Source: Tribonema minus (taxonomy: Eukaryota; Sar; Xanthophyceae; Tribonematales; Tribonemataceae). Taken from it: DNA of 64,000 nucleotides. Location of the stretch: contig JAFCMP010000090.1 of NCBI GenBank assembly GCA_017506865.1, forward strand, positions 1,054,001-1,118,000, given 5' to 3'. A model generated the notes under the pieces. It was not told the DNA's origin, did not search any database, and worked only from the letters and a program-made list of their open reading frames with translations. A program made the translations under genes and the position numbers. Positions 9,671 through 19,643 of the stretch are shown in pieces; positions within the stretch are counted from its first letter, which is position 1, and every line of letters starts with the position of its first letter.

Positions 9671-10194
9671 TGAGGTGTTATCAACGATGAAGTCCTCACC
9701 GCCATTGCTGCTAGCATATATATGCACAACCCCCAGAATTGGGATACCACCAGATCAAGTCAAGTCAACGTGCCTCAACACTGCACAAAGTCAAGGTGCA
9801 ACAGATGCTATCAAGGCTTGGTCTACCACCCTGGGTACACCGTAGTGTGCAACCCTCAAGAACTGAACATTGGCCGTGGTACTGTCAAATGTGGACATGA
9901 AATCAAGTAGAGTGGCGAAATTCGAAGGCTCAGTTCGAAACCAAATTTGTCATCGTTTTGAACCTGCACATGAAATCGAATGGACTGCAGAGATTCAACC
10001 ACCTAATTCGAAACCAACATCTGAGTTTAAAGTACCCACCTACTGCTGATTCAGGCGATGCATTGCGGTCACCAGCCCTGTTCAATAAACAAGCAGCAGC
10101 ATACTTCCAGGATTTGTGAAGATACTTCTGCTCAGCCCCATGATTCGACACATTAAATTATGTACTTGCAGTTCTTGAGAAATCTAGATTCAGC
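9671..10194. other. Intergenic AT-rich spacer with TTCGAA motifs
   Basis: No convincing gene. A 62-codon open frame from 9722 has a few cysteines but overlaps a TATATATG element and is not supported. The spacer contains TTCGAA/ATTCGAA words near 9918, 9936 and 10007 and a GATTCGACAC word near 10142, like other intergenic regions of this window. It probably holds the promoter of the cyclin gene. Confidence 0.5.
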
Positions 10195-11205
10195 ATGAGA
10201 TTCAAACCAGACTCGATTTTAGGTACGTGCTTCACTTCACTGGACCCAGCTCACTTCCACAAGCTCCACATGAAGGTGTGCGCAATGGCCAAGACCAAGC
10301 CCCTGGCATGCATCTCAACCCTGCGGTCGCGGAGACAGGCAGACAATACCGGAGCTCGGAAGGCGAGCGGTGTGCGCAAGAAGAGCTCAACACAGGTGGT
10401 GCAACGCACTGACAAGAGTCCGTCAGACCCTGTGCGGGACAGCTTCTCTGAATATGAAAGTGACACATACAAGCGACACAAAGAACTAGAGCTCATACAT
10501 GCTGCTACCAAGGGGGAGATCAAGATATCACCGAGCATGCGCTCAACGCTGTTTGGCTGGGTCACATCAGCACATTATGAGCTGATACTTAGTCCTGCTA
10601 CGCTGCACCTGACTTTCAGCATCATCGACCGCTATTGCGCCCTGGAGTTTGTCGATGCACAAGAGCTTAGATTGTTGGGCGCAGCATCGCTGATGATGGC
10701 GGCCAAGTACGAGGAAACAATGACCCATCCAGTCCGAACATACCTGAGAGTGTGTGGCATGGTGTATCAGAGGCATGAGCTGCTTGGGATGGAGCAACGT
10801 GTGCTTGAGCGGCTCCAGTACCGCCTCACAGTGCCGACTACATACACATTTATCGCATATGCCATCAGGGAGGCCAACGGCACATCTGCTCAGCTGAAGA
10901 GAGCCAGGCGCTATGCTGAGATTGCACTGCGAGACCACGCCACACTGGCTCACTTGCCATCTGAGATTGCATCAGCTGCAGTGTACCTCACCAGGGCTCA
11001 AGACGTCGGACACGCGCAGGCGAAGAAGACAGCACTCAGCGGCTTGTGTGCTATACCGCATCCGGCGTTCACACGTGCAGTGAACCACATCATCAAAGTG
11101 TTGAACAGAGGGACAGAGAAGATTGCACAGCAGGTTCCAGCCATTACATCTCATTGCAATCCTACCTCTACTGGGATAGCTGCCCTGCTTATAGCGGCGT
11201 GCTGA
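10195..11205 (+). CDS. Viral cyclin (A/B-like cyclin box)
   Basis: After a basic, low-complexity N-terminus of about 80 residues the protein has a full cyclin N-box. It begins in the helix ending LFGWVTSAHYEL, followed by LTFSIIDRYC, the LLGAASLMMAAKYEE helix that is diagnostic of mitotic cyclins, and a C-terminal box (YTFIAYAIREA onward). Cyclins bind and activate cyclin-dependent kinases. A viral copy could push a host cell into a replication-competent state. No kinase gene is visible in this window. Start is the first ATG at 10195; an ATG near 10271 is an alternative because the first 25 residues are not part of the domain. Confidence 0.9.
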   Translation: MRFKPDSILGTCFTSLDPAHFHKLHMKVCAMAKTKPLACISTLRSRRQADNTGARKASGVRKKSSTQVVQRTDKSPSDPVRDSFSEYESDTYKRHKELELIHAATKGEIKISPSMRSTLFGWVTSAHYELILSPATLHLTFSIIDRYCALEFVDAQELRLLGAASLMMAAKYEETMTHPVRTYLRVCGMVYQRHELLGMEQRVLERLQYRLTVPTTYTFIAYAIREANGTSAQLKRARRYAEIALRDHATLAHLPSEIASAAVYLTRAQDVGHAQAKKTALSGLCAIPHPAFTRAVNHIIKVLNRGTEKIAQQVPAITSHCNPTSTGIAALLIAAC

Positions 11206-11216
11206 CTTAATCTACA

Positions 11217-11972
11217 TCATTCATGTTCAATGATCTTGCTGAACGTGTCGAGTGCGCTGCCACCGTGCCTGGCTTTGACATAGCTCTCCCTTGCTGGAAT
11301 GATTGCAAAAGTGATCTCGCGAAAGACGCCTTGCACACGTTTGACCTCAGCGTTATATATGCGAGCGACGTCCTCCACAGGCATGCCCCACGCTCCTGTC
11401 CCCCACGCACCGAGCACCAAACTGTCATGGCCGTTCATGTATGCCACCTGCAGCACTAGGCGCACTTTGTTTGTGAAGATGAGTGCGTCCTCCTCGCTGA
11501 GGTGACCGTTGGGACACTGAGGATGCTTGATCGCAGGGCATGCCACAAACGAAACGGTGAAAGGTGGACAGGGCGCCCAATCCTTGTCTTCAGAAGATTT
11601 GAAGACTGTTACTGATGGAGAGTAGATGGCCTCACACTCACCTAGAGGGTAGAAGCGCTGAATGAGCGTGTTGCAAAGGTCACTGCGCCTTGTGACTGCC
11701 TCTTCCTGTGCACCGGATCCCTGGCCTACATACCCTCCTGCGAATGCATCATCGCTATGATTCAAGAGCAGAGGGTTTAACCCGTGCTGTTGCATACTGA
11801 GTCCCGCATCGATCGTGTCTGCTTGACGCACTACCACTCGTGTGTTCTTGAAGCGCGGCTCAAGTGTCATGAAAGGGTCATATTGCACCTTCACGCTCGG
11901 AGGAGTCTTGAGGCCCCTGGCTACCTTTTGGGTATCATGCCAAATCTGAATGCGCCTTTGAAATATGTCCAT
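11217..11972 (-). CDS. Microbial-type poly(ADP-ribose) glycohydrolase (DUF2263/TIGR02452-like)
   Basis: Residues about 70-97 read NHSDDAFAGGY then GAQEE and TRRSDL, the GG...QEE signature of the bacterial-type PARG/macrodomain family. The glutamates catalyse hydrolysis of ADP-ribose polymers. A second macrodomain-like segment (VLGAWGTGAWG) follows at about residues 196-206. The 251-residue length fits the family. I start at ATG 11970-11972 (MDIFQRR); an upstream extension to 12086 would be cysteine-rich and unrelated. The enzyme would remove host ADP-ribosylation, a known antiviral and DNA-damage mark; this role is inferred. It converges with the cyclin gene with an 11-nt gap. Confidence 0.85.
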   Translation of the reverse strand: MDIFQRRIQIWHDTQKVARGLKTPPSVKVQYDPFMTLEPRFKNTRVVVRQADTIDAGLSMQQHGLNPLLLNHSDDAFAGGYVGQGSGAQEEAVTRRSDLCNTLIQRFYPLGECEAIYSPSVTVFKSSEDKDWAPCPPFTVSFVACPAIKHPQCPNGHLSEEDALIFTNKVRLVLQVAYMNGHDSLVLGAWGTGAWGMPVEDVARIYNAEVKRVQGVFREITFAIIPARESYVKARHGGSALDTFSKIIEHE

Positions 11973-12192
11973 GCTTGCCAGCGTCAAAAGTAGAGTATGA
12001 TTATAAACAAATGTGTGGCACCACGCGCAACACTCAAATGTGGAATGTGCAGTACTGCCAATTTGATTGCATCGGCACTCCAGCAAGAAATCGAATCACG
12101 AATCTCCAAAGTTGAATCTGGTGCCAACAAATAAATATCATAGCAGACACAGCAGCAGCTCTCATTCACAACCTCAGCTGCCATCAGTCAGC

Positions 12193-12678
12193 ATGCCACA
12201 TGCCAGCAGTAATGTTCAGACAAAGCGCATCGCACAGGAGGTATATGAGCTGTGCCTTCAGATCAAGCCGACACGTCCTCACCTCACCAAGGCTCAGCGC
12301 CGTGACGTGCTCAAAAAGTACAGCTGGGCTGCATATTCGATGGAGCGCACGTGCTTGAACTGTCAAAAGAAGGGGTCCACCAAGGTGTGTACACGCTGCC
12401 TCGGTGTCAACTACTGTGACTCCGAGTGCCAACGGGCTGATTGGAGCGGGCACAAGAAGTACTGCTGCGAGTCGCCGATCACCCTCATCCCTGCGGACAA
12501 CATGCGCCGGGTGCGGGCTGACATCAACAGAAAGGGGTGGGGCCTTTTGTACCACCGCTCAGGCAATGTTCCTGTTACACTGGACCCCCTAACAGATGAG
12601 GTGTATGAGGTTGTCAGCAACCAAATCGTGATCACACCGTTGGAGCTTAAGAAGAAGCTGGAGTCACGCAGCGCATAA
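12193..12678 (+). CDS. MYND zinc finger protein, 161 aa
   Basis: Residues about 55-95 carry a complete MYND finger: CLNCQ, CTRC, YCDSECQ, and W-x3-HKKYC. The C-terminal 65 residues are a small unrecognised domain. I start at ATG 12193, which follows a TATA-like AAATAAATAT at about 12130 at a suitable distance. The longer frame from 12067 is serine/histidine-rich and likely untranslated. The arrangement differs from the other MYND gene (finger C-terminal there, central here), so they are not simple duplicates. Confidence 0.85.
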   Translation: MPHASSNVQTKRIAQEVYELCLQIKPTRPHLTKAQRRDVLKKYSWAAYSMERTCLNCQKKGSTKVCTRCLGVNYCDSECQRADWSGHKKYCCESPITLIPADNMRRVRADINRKGWGLLYHRSGNVPVTLDPLTDEVYEVVSNQIVITPLELKKKLESRSA

Positions 12679-12848
12679 TGAATGCTATAGCAACAGCGCA
12701 TTTCTGTGCCTGACGTGTCTCATGTTTCTGTGCTGCTGACTTGAGTATGTTGCTTGTTTCTCGATGCTAGTTGCTTTGGCCACATCTGGTGAACGCACAG
12801 GAAGTGTGCATTATGCACCGTGACAAAAATGTTTGCTATCGCAAAAGA

Positions 12849-14528
12849 ATGTGTGGCATTCTATTTCATTCTTGTGCTGCGAGCGAGAGCTTGCCTGATT
12901 CTGCCATCGAAGATGCAGCACAACTGCTACAGCATCGGGGGCCAGACGGCACTAGCATGCAGTACCACACCATCGGCCCAGGTGGAATCAACGAGCGAAA
13001 GTGCGTCATGAGCTTCTGTCGCCTGGCCATCATCAACCCTGGTGCTGCAGGCATGCAACCTTTCACAGAGGACACGTGCAGCCTGATATGTAATGGCGAA
13101 ATATACAACTACAAGGAGCTCCAAGAGGAGTTGGGGGTAAGCACATTGAAGTCAGATGTGGAAATCATCCTTCACCTGCTAGTCGGTAGCAAAGGTGATG
13201 ACATTGAGCTCATAATGCGCACTGCATGTCAGAGACTCGACGGCGACTTTGCATTTGTTGCAATCGAAAAAGAATCAGGTGTGATCATGGCAGCGCGTGA
13301 CTGCGTAGGGGTACGACCCCTGTTCTATGGCACAGTGAATGGCCAAATCGTTAGCTTCGCATCTGAGGCCAAGGCACTGATGGGTTTATGCGACTCTGTA
13401 GCTGTTTTCCCCCCGGGACACTTCTGGACGAGCACCACCGGCTTCTGTCAGTTCACAGATATCTATCAAGGCGCCGCAGTGGTCGGAGCACATGGCAGAG
13501 GTGCAGACCTCACAGATCGCTCTGAAATTGCAGAGCTGCTCATTAATGCAATTCAAAAACGTGTGGAGCACACTGACAGGCCTCTAGCCTTCCTTTGCAG
13601 CGGCGGCCTGGACAGCGCTCTCGTCGTGTCCATTGCGGCACAAATGTATCCTGACCGTGATTTGCATGCGTTCAGCATCGAATACTGTGACCAGTCAATC
13701 AGCGAGGATGCCCTTTATGCTATGGAGCTGTTGAAGCGGCTGCCACAAGTACAGCACACACGTGTGCAGCTCACAAAGGCTGACATTGAGGCGTCACTCA
13801 AAGAGATTGTGCGAGTGTGTGAGACAGCAGACACAACTACGTTACGTGCCGCAGTACCCATGTATCATCTGGCACGGTACATCAGCAACAGCACCGACTA
13901 TAAGGTCATACTCTCTGGAGAGGGGGCAGATGAGTTATTTGCGGGCTACTACTACATGTCAAGAGCTCCTGATGGCCATGCAGTCACTGAGGAGACCCAA
14001 CGTCTGGTTCAGAATACACACATGTTCGACCTGCTCAGAGCAGATCGGTGCTTTGCTGCGCATGGTCTTGAAATCCGGGTGCCGTTTCTTGACCGTTACC
14101 TGCTGAAGTACGTGCTAGCAACGCCTGGAGAGTGGCGCATGCACGCAAAGGGCTTGGAGAAGGAATTGCTGCGCGACTCATTCAGTGACATGGAGGCATT
14201 GGAGTCGAGTGGAGTGCTGCGACGCGGCAAGATGCGCATGTCAGACGGGGTCGGCAGTGGCATGGTGTCATACATTGTAGAAGTTCTCAACAATGGTCAC
14301 TCCTCCCCAGATGACAGCACACCGCTGTACATTTCAGCAGAAGAAAAGTTGAGGATAGAAAAGCAGCACGTGACAACTTGGTTCTATGAGATTTACGATG
14401 CGAGTAAAGGCTCGCCAACCTGGGTGGCACCCAGGTGTATGCCGGAGTGGGCGTCTCAGACACGGCAGCCACTACCTGACAAGGCAACCCCCGCTACTAC
14501 GGGAGTATATGCAGCTGTGTGGTGGTAG
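12849..14528 (+). CDS. asnB: Glutamine-hydrolysing asparagine synthetase (class B)
   Basis: The start is fixed by the MCGI motif: the cysteine after the initiator methionine is the nucleophile of class II glutamine amidotransferases. HRGPDG and the ICNGEIYNY strand follow in the N-terminal domain. The C-terminal synthetase domain has the ATP pyrophosphatase P-loop SGGLDS at about residue 252 and the LSGEGADELFAGYYY motif. All key residues visible to me are present, and the 559-residue length is normal. It makes asparagine from aspartate, glutamine and ATP in the cytosol. It stands alone, not in an obvious operon. A host origin by transfer is plausible. Confidence 0.96.
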   Translation: MCGILFHSCAASESLPDSAIEDAAQLLQHRGPDGTSMQYHTIGPGGINERKCVMSFCRLAIINPGAAGMQPFTEDTCSLICNGEIYNYKELQEELGVSTLKSDVEIILHLLVGSKGDDIELIMRTACQRLDGDFAFVAIEKESGVIMAARDCVGVRPLFYGTVNGQIVSFASEAKALMGLCDSVAVFPPGHFWTSTTGFCQFTDIYQGAAVVGAHGRGADLTDRSEIAELLINAIQKRVEHTDRPLAFLCSGGLDSALVVSIAAQMYPDRDLHAFSIEYCDQSISEDALYAMELLKRLPQVQHTRVQLTKADIEASLKEIVRVCETADTTTLRAAVPMYHLARYISNSTDYKVILSGEGADELFAGYYYMSRAPDGHAVTEETQRLVQNTHMFDLLRADRCFAAHGLEIRVPFLDRYLLKYVLATPGEWRMHAKGLEKELLRDSFSDMEALESSGVLRRGKMRMSDGVGSGMVSYIVEVLNNGHSSPDDSTPLYISAEEKLRIEKQHVTTWFYEIYDASKGSPTWVAPRCMPEWASQTRQPLPDKATPATTGVYAAVWW

Positions 14529-14683
14529 GCTGATGTCGGGTTACACCAGATTGTATTCTAGTCCGCACGTGGTGCATTGAGGAGCCGTATATCATTATTA
14601 GCAACTTAAGATCCGCAGGATTTCACTACGGTTATCAGAAGCACCGCTAATTGAATATGCTGCAGACTGTCTCTCCGACAAGA

Positions 14684-17437
14684 CTATGCCTCTTCCTCAA
14701 CACCAGCTGCTCGGCATAGGTGTTGCGGCCGCGTCCTCCCCAGCAGCATGTTGATGCCGCATATGGCGATGTTCACTGAGGCGTTGATGTCCCTGTCGAT
14801 GAAACGGACTGAGCAGTCCAGGTTGTCGCCCTCTGGTGTACAAGATATGCATCGGAACACACGAGAGCCATTCACCTGAACTAAGTTCTTGCCGCACCCG
14901 CAACAGGCCTTTGAGGTTCGAAACTCATCCATCAACACAACAGGGACTAGGAGGGCGATCGCCCTTATGAGCGCCTTACGAGGCAGAGGACCTCTGCTAC
15001 CGTGCCCAAACTGCGCATTGCCAAAGAACACTACCCTAGTCCACGTCCGCCGGTCCCCGGCTAGGTTATCGCGCATGCGTGTGAGCAGCGCCTCCCTCTC
15101 CTCAGGCTCCGGCCCGATTTTGCGTAGCGCTGCCGCCTCAGCGCTCCGTCCGGCGATCTGTACCGCCATTCTCGATATCTCCCGCATCTTCGCCCTCTTG
15201 GCATCGAAACTTTTGCGTCTCCTCTCCCAAGAAAGCTTCTCCTCCGCCATGGTGATGAAGTGGCTGTGAAGCGTGTTTGTGTAAGCGGCCGCCCCTCCTG
15301 GCGTGCGCATGGACACACTTGATAGTTGAGATATAGCATCACTGTAGCCCGTGTTGTCATGACGCCTCTCACCTTCGAACTTGCGCCACGCCTTGGAGAG
15401 ACTCAAGAACTTGTGATCCGATGCTGACCTGAAGGCAGGCTGTATCTTCTTGAAGTCTTCAGGGGATGTATCGCTTGATATGCGTGCCGCGGCCGCCGTG
15501 TAGAGCAGTTTTTGGCCGGAGTCGACCCCGACTGCTTCGATGAAACACCTCCTGTCCTTCGCGTTGAGGGCGGAGATGAGTTGATCAGATATCTTCTCTG
15601 CAGATCCGAACAGGCCTCTGGTGTGTGTATCTGCCTTGTAGACGTCGTTGATCGATGCGTACCCTTTCTCGATGAGCTCCGTCACACCTGGAATGACGGC
15701 TGCGACTCGCTTGGTGGCGAGGGTGACATTCACCTGAAGGCCGTCGGTGGTGATGTTGTTGACGAACCACGGAGGAGCTTTGTGACCGTACTCGCTGAGG
15801 TCTTCTTCGATTGTCCACTTTTGCCCCCACAGGCATCGTATGCCCCCCCAAGCCAGCTTTCCCTTGCGTCCGAGGGGCTTCATCCGCGTTTCTCCACTTC
15901 TCTCCGCGCCCTTAGGCGTCCTGAGCCTGACCTTGTCATGCAGGTTGAACATGCAGAGCCACCATCCCCTCTCCGTCATGTCTCCCGTTAGCCGCGCCTT
16001 CCAGTCCTTTCTGACTTGGCGGCTGCGTATACCTTCCTGCTGAAGAGCCCTCCATTCCACTCGCGTGCCCCTCGCGTCACTGAGAAAGTCCTTGAGTGTG
16101 GGGACGCGCACAACAGGTTGTATGTTGTCCAGTGCCAGTTCGATTATGCTGGTGACAATGCGGTCATCTAGCGGGAGCATCATAGGGTGTAGCTCTGCGA
16201 CCGGCAGCAGTGTGAAGCGCTTGGGTGGGAACATTGTGCCGGGCGTGCGCCGAGCCTCTAGCAACGCAGTTCTGATGTCTGAAACGCGCCTCTGCAGTCC
16301 GCACCACTGCACCTTCTGCTCCTGGGTCAGATCTCCACCGCCGTTCTCCATTACCCATGCGGGAGGCTCGATAGTGCGGAATGCGGGTAGTTGTTTCTGC
16401 GCTTCCGCCTTGGTCATCACCTTTGCCAGGTAAGGTTGGTCGTTGTTGATGGACGTCCAGAGCAGTTCCTTGGCCACCCTGTACTGCTCGTCCTCGCTCC
16501 TGAAGGCTGCCTCCGTATGCAGGACCCGGGGTTTGTCTCTGTAGATGTTCTTGAAGAATGTGCCCATCTCGTCCACCCGGTCTTCATCTTCGTCCGCGCC
16601 ATCCTCCACCTGAGCCCCCCTGAAACCTTCAGGCGGAGCGACACGGAACGGTTGAAGTCGATTTCTGATGTATGTGAGACCAGACCCCATAGCTACCCTC
16701 CAGTCCTCATGAAGCTGCTGCTGTCCATCGCGGCCTCGGGGGCGCACGAGAAAGTCCTCTACCATGGCAGCAGCCGTGGCGTCGTCCTGAACAGCGCCGG
16801 CTCTCTGCAGTAGCTTCGCACCTGTCTTTATGACGTACGCGAAGTGCTCATCGCGGCGCCTGCTCCACGCGAGCCTCTCCAGGTAGCACATGAGATGATC
16901 CTGGATCCTCGATGTGAAAGACTTAACCACGTGTGCCGTGACGCTCACCTCGTACTGCTTCGTGAAGACATCTGAGGTGCGCAGAATGAAGTCACGCTTG
17001 TACTGCTCTGGGAAGGGGTGGTCTCGGATGTACGCGTCGATGAAGTCGTCCTGCAGCCGCTCTGCATCCGCCTGGTAGGTGCCGCCTATCATCTGCTTGA
17101 ACACCTGGGAGACCATGTTTCGATCGTAGAAGAAGGGCTCGGCAGGATCTTGTTCTGCTTTGGCGTTGAGAGCGATGGTGACTGCATGACACAAGGCGCC
17201 TGACGAATTGGAGGATCTTACGACTTGCTGGTGCAGTGCCATGGCAGCCTCGCTGTCGCCACGTCTGGTCACAGCGTTCCATGATGTCATGACCGTCTTG
17301 ACGTTGTAAACACCGTTGTCAGGGGCCTCAAAATTTTCGAGATCTAGTACTACCTGTTGGCATGGCTTATATGCTTTCTTCTTCTTCTTGGACGCCTTCT
17401 TGGCCTTGGCCACTTTCTTAGACACCGCCTTCGCCAT
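14684..17437 (-). CDS. Fanzor-type RNA-guided nuclease (TnpB relative), 917 aa
   Basis: The C-terminal part has the TnpB/Fanzor catalytic region. It contains a RuvC-I strand with VGVDSG at about residue 637, a GNAQFGHG segment at about 804, then DEFRTSK followed by a zinc ribbon CCGCG...CISC, and a RuvC-III motif DRDINASVNIA at about 882. The first 30 residues are a lysine-rich nuclear-localisation-like stretch. The length and DEFRTSK spelling fit Fanzor1 proteins of eukaryotes and giant viruses, which cut DNA guided by an RNA encoded at or beyond the 3' end of the gene. I cannot place the RuvC-II glutamate with certainty. No terminal inverted repeats were recognised. Confidence 0.85.
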   Translation of the reverse strand: MAKAVSKKVAKAKKASKKKKKAYKPCQQVVLDLENFEAPDNGVYNVKTVMTSWNAVTRRGDSEAAMALHQQVVRSSNSSGALCHAVTIALNAKAEQDPAEPFFYDRNMVSQVFKQMIGGTYQADAERLQDDFIDAYIRDHPFPEQYKRDFILRTSDVFTKQYEVSVTAHVVKSFTSRIQDHLMCYLERLAWSRRRDEHFAYVIKTGAKLLQRAGAVQDDATAAAMVEDFLVRPRGRDGQQQLHEDWRVAMGSGLTYIRNRLQPFRVAPPEGFRGAQVEDGADEDEDRVDEMGTFFKNIYRDKPRVLHTEAAFRSEDEQYRVAKELLWTSINNDQPYLAKVMTKAEAQKQLPAFRTIEPPAWVMENGGGDLTQEQKVQWCGLQRRVSDIRTALLEARRTPGTMFPPKRFTLLPVAELHPMMLPLDDRIVTSIIELALDNIQPVVRVPTLKDFLSDARGTRVEWRALQQEGIRSRQVRKDWKARLTGDMTERGWWLCMFNLHDKVRLRTPKGAERSGETRMKPLGRKGKLAWGGIRCLWGQKWTIEEDLSEYGHKAPPWFVNNITTDGLQVNVTLATKRVAAVIPGVTELIEKGYASINDVYKADTHTRGLFGSAEKISDQLISALNAKDRRCFIEAVGVDSGQKLLYTAAAARISSDTSPEDFKKIQPAFRSASDHKFLSLSKAWRKFEGERRHDNTGYSDAISQLSSVSMRTPGGAAAYTNTLHSHFITMAEEKLSWERRRKSFDAKRAKMREISRMAVQIAGRSAEAAALRKIGPEPEEREALLTRMRDNLAGDRRTWTRVVFFGNAQFGHGSRGPLPRKALIRAIALLVPVVLMDEFRTSKACCGCGKNLVQVNGSRVFRCISCTPEGDNLDCSVRFIDRDINASVNIAICGINMLLGRTRPQHLCRAAGVEEEA

Positions 17438-17731
17438 TGTCTGATGGGCACGTCAGCCTGAAGCCCGAGATGGTCTTAGACGGTGTCGCCGAGGTTGTGA
17501 TGGGTGTGGCTCTGACAGCAACATGATTAAATCGCACCGGAGATTCGGGAAAATGCGAATCTCCTTGAATCCCCGATTTTTTAAATACCTGCAGATTCGG
17601 AGGCTTTCTGCCGCATCCTTCTGAATCTGGTATACATGCTGTTGAACTTCAACCTGAACAGGACGTCAGATGCTAAAGCATCGCAAGCAGCAGTAGAAGA
17701 ACACGCTTATGCTGATGAAACATCATTTCAT
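17438..17731. other. Intergenic spacer with GATTCG/CGAATC motifs
   Basis: About 290 nt with no gene. The part at 17525-17640 is AT-richer and contains repeated GATTCGG/GCGAATC/GAATCC words, like other promoter-like spacers of the window. It probably serves the Fanzor gene promoter on the minus strand. Confidence 0.4.
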
Positions 17732-18664
17732 TCAAGAACAGCTCATGATGACTGATACATAGCGGTGCACATTGAGCACGACGCTCACTGCAGCCTTGAA
17801 GAAGTTCTTGGACACAAGGCCTACTCCGCTAACTATAAAGTGTCTCTCAAGAGCAGCATCGAGGGCGTCTGCATGTGTTGAAGTCGTGATCATCAAGCAA
17901 AGGATTCTCCTTGTACTTGTCGGTGCCCAGTGAGCGACAGCGAGGCGCTCACACTGCATTAATATGCTGGTCCAATTCACGCCTACAGCTACACCATCAA
18001 GTATATAGGTCATTGATGTCCATTGCGTTGCTTGAAGCTCACTCAGCAGTAGCGGCAGTGTGCTGAGGTCGATGCTGACATCATGCAAGCCGCAACTGGT
18101 CACCCTGAGCATGCTGCTGATGCGCATGCCTTGGGGCAACTTGATTTCCATGTTAGCCCGCCCTGGCTTGATGATGACCCGCTTGGCTGTGATCGGCAAC
18201 TTGTCCGAGAGAGTTTCCATTGCAGTCACTTTGACTGTGTCTGCCGAGCAGCACATGTCCTGCAGCACTTCGGCAATGCTGCTACCCCATTTGGTGCGGA
18301 GTGTATCTCTTTTAACCAGCGAATCAGGCGGGATGAGGCCGTGTTGCAATGCCGCCTGGCCGGTCATTCTAGCCCAGGTAGTGCTGGTACATTCCCGTGT
18401 TGCGTGAATACTTGCACGGGCCAGGAGCTCAGAGCTTTCTGCTGTGACCATGTACATGTCGGCAGATGAGGAGCTGAGTGGCGGTACATGGCTAAAGTCT
18501 TTGCTGTAATAGAGCGATCCATCTCTCACAATGCCTCTTATGCCTGTGATGGCGTCTCTGTTGCTCTTGCAGATGGCGCTGCGCATTGCTATGTCCTGCA
18601 GCTGCAGGAAATCGTACACTAAATTGGCGGTGCGTAGAAAGAGCTCTGGTGTAGCAGACTGCAT
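17732..18664 (-). CDS. Hypothetical protein, 310 aa
   Basis: The frame opens at ATG 18662-18664 and closes at 17732. The first 40 residues (FLRTANLVYDFLQLQDIAMRSAICKSNRDAI) resemble an F-box-like helical segment. The rest alternates hydrophobic strands and short loops and could be a leucine-rich or beta-solenoid fold, but there is no clear repeat register. No signal peptide or membrane helix is visible. Its upstream region (18700-18840) is the most motif-dense promoter-like spacer of the window and is shared with the divergent gene at 18909. Confidence 0.7.
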   Translation of the reverse strand: MQSATPELFLRTANLVYDFLQLQDIAMRSAICKSNRDAITGIRGIVRDGSLYYSKDFSHVPPLSSSSADMYMVTAESSELLARASIHATRECTSTTWARMTGQAALQHGLIPPDSLVKRDTLRTKWGSSIAEVLQDMCCSADTVKVTAMETLSDKLPITAKRVIIKPGRANMEIKLPQGMRISSMLRVTSCGLHDVSIDLSTLPLLLSELQATQWTSMTYILDGVAVGVNWTSILMQCERLAVAHWAPTSTRRILCLMITTSTHADALDAALERHFIVSGVGLVSKNFFKAAVSVVLNVHRYVSVIMSCS

Positions 18665-18714
18665 AGCATACGCTGTGTGCAGCGGCTGTGTTGTGATGGT
18701 TTGTGAGTGTAAAG

Positions 18715-18840
18715 TATTGTATTGAATTCGAACTTTGACAAAAAAGAGCCTTCGAATCTGCTTTCGAATTAGAGCCTCACGAATTTCCGTTCGAAATTAA
18801 TGCTCACGAATCTTTGTTCGAACAGGTCTGTATATATGTG
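18715..18840. promoter_or_regulatory. Divergent promoter region with repeated TTCGAA words
   Basis: This AT-rich spacer between two divergent genes holds at least five ATTCGAA/TTCGAA/TTCGAAT words at intervals of 15-35 nt, and a TATATATG box ends at 18840, about 70 nt before the downstream ATG. Similar words recur in other spacers but rarely inside genes that I examined, which suggests a shared promoter element. Confidence 0.55.
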
Positions 18841-18908
18841 TGCAGAACATTATTGCTGCAGGACTAGGACCACACACACCACAACAGCGGTCAGCGTTCA
18901 AACACACC

Positions 18909-19643
18909 ATGAGCACCGCAACAATTGTACCGGAAAGTCATGCCCAGCTCATCATGAGTTTGATGCCAGACGATAGCGTGCCGCGCAAAATGCTCTTCCC
19001 TAGTCCTCGATTCTTGGTGCCGCCGTGGCCTCAGCGCTTCTCGAGCGTCATCAAATGCGATTGGCACTGGGAGCTGCTCTCACAGTATGCTACCGGCACT
19101 AGGTGGCTGAGGCTCGAGGATGAAGACGCGGTTCTGTTTGACTTTTGGTTGCTGGATTGGTTTGACTACGCGGCTTGGCTAAAGTCAGCAGCCACACCTC
19201 AAGACATCGAAGGCGTCTTCTACATACCAAAGTGCGCAAAGCGGCGGAAGATTACTTGCACACAAGCGCTTGAACAGGTGTACATGAGTTTGGACAAGCA
19301 GGTACTGCAACTACTTGCTTCAGAGGCGACCTCAATGTGTCTAGGTGCCAAGGCACCCCATGAGCGCAAGTGGCTTCACGTCCGTGCTGAGCAAGCAGCA
19401 CTCGTATCTGAAAGCGACGGCGACGAGTACATGTCCAAGACTATCACTCTCACCAAGCCGGAGAACTGGAAGCTGCCGTCCCTACCGCAGCTTTCACGGT
19501 TGCAGCGACTGATGCTGGAGCAGCAGGCAAATCGAGAGAGCGGCAACTGCATCTTCTGTGCCTCATGTGTTCTTGGCCAAAGCATGCGAGACGAGGAGCA
19601 TTACAAGCAATACTACTGTCTCTGTGACGACATGGAGTGCTGA
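18909..19643 (+). CDS. Hypothetical protein, 244 aa
   Basis: I start at ATG 18909 because it is preceded by a TATA box at the expected distance; the frame is open upstream but without support. The protein is Trp- and acid-rich in residues 35-90. It ends in a cysteine-rich tail (CIFCASC, then CLCDDMEC) that could bind a metal ion. I recognise no domain. It is followed by the convergent UbiA-like gene. Confidence 0.68.
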   Translation: MSTATIVPESHAQLIMSLMPDDSVPRKMLFPSPRFLVPPWPQRFSSVIKCDWHWELLSQYATGTRWLRLEDEDAVLFDFWLLDWFDYAAWLKSAATPQDIEGVFYIPKCAKRRKITCTQALEQVYMSLDKQVLQLLASEATSMCLGAKAPHERKWLHVRAEQAALVSESDGDEYMSKTITLTKPENWKLPSLPQLSRLQRLMLEQQANRESGNCIFCASCVLGQSMRDEEHYKQYYCLCDDMEC

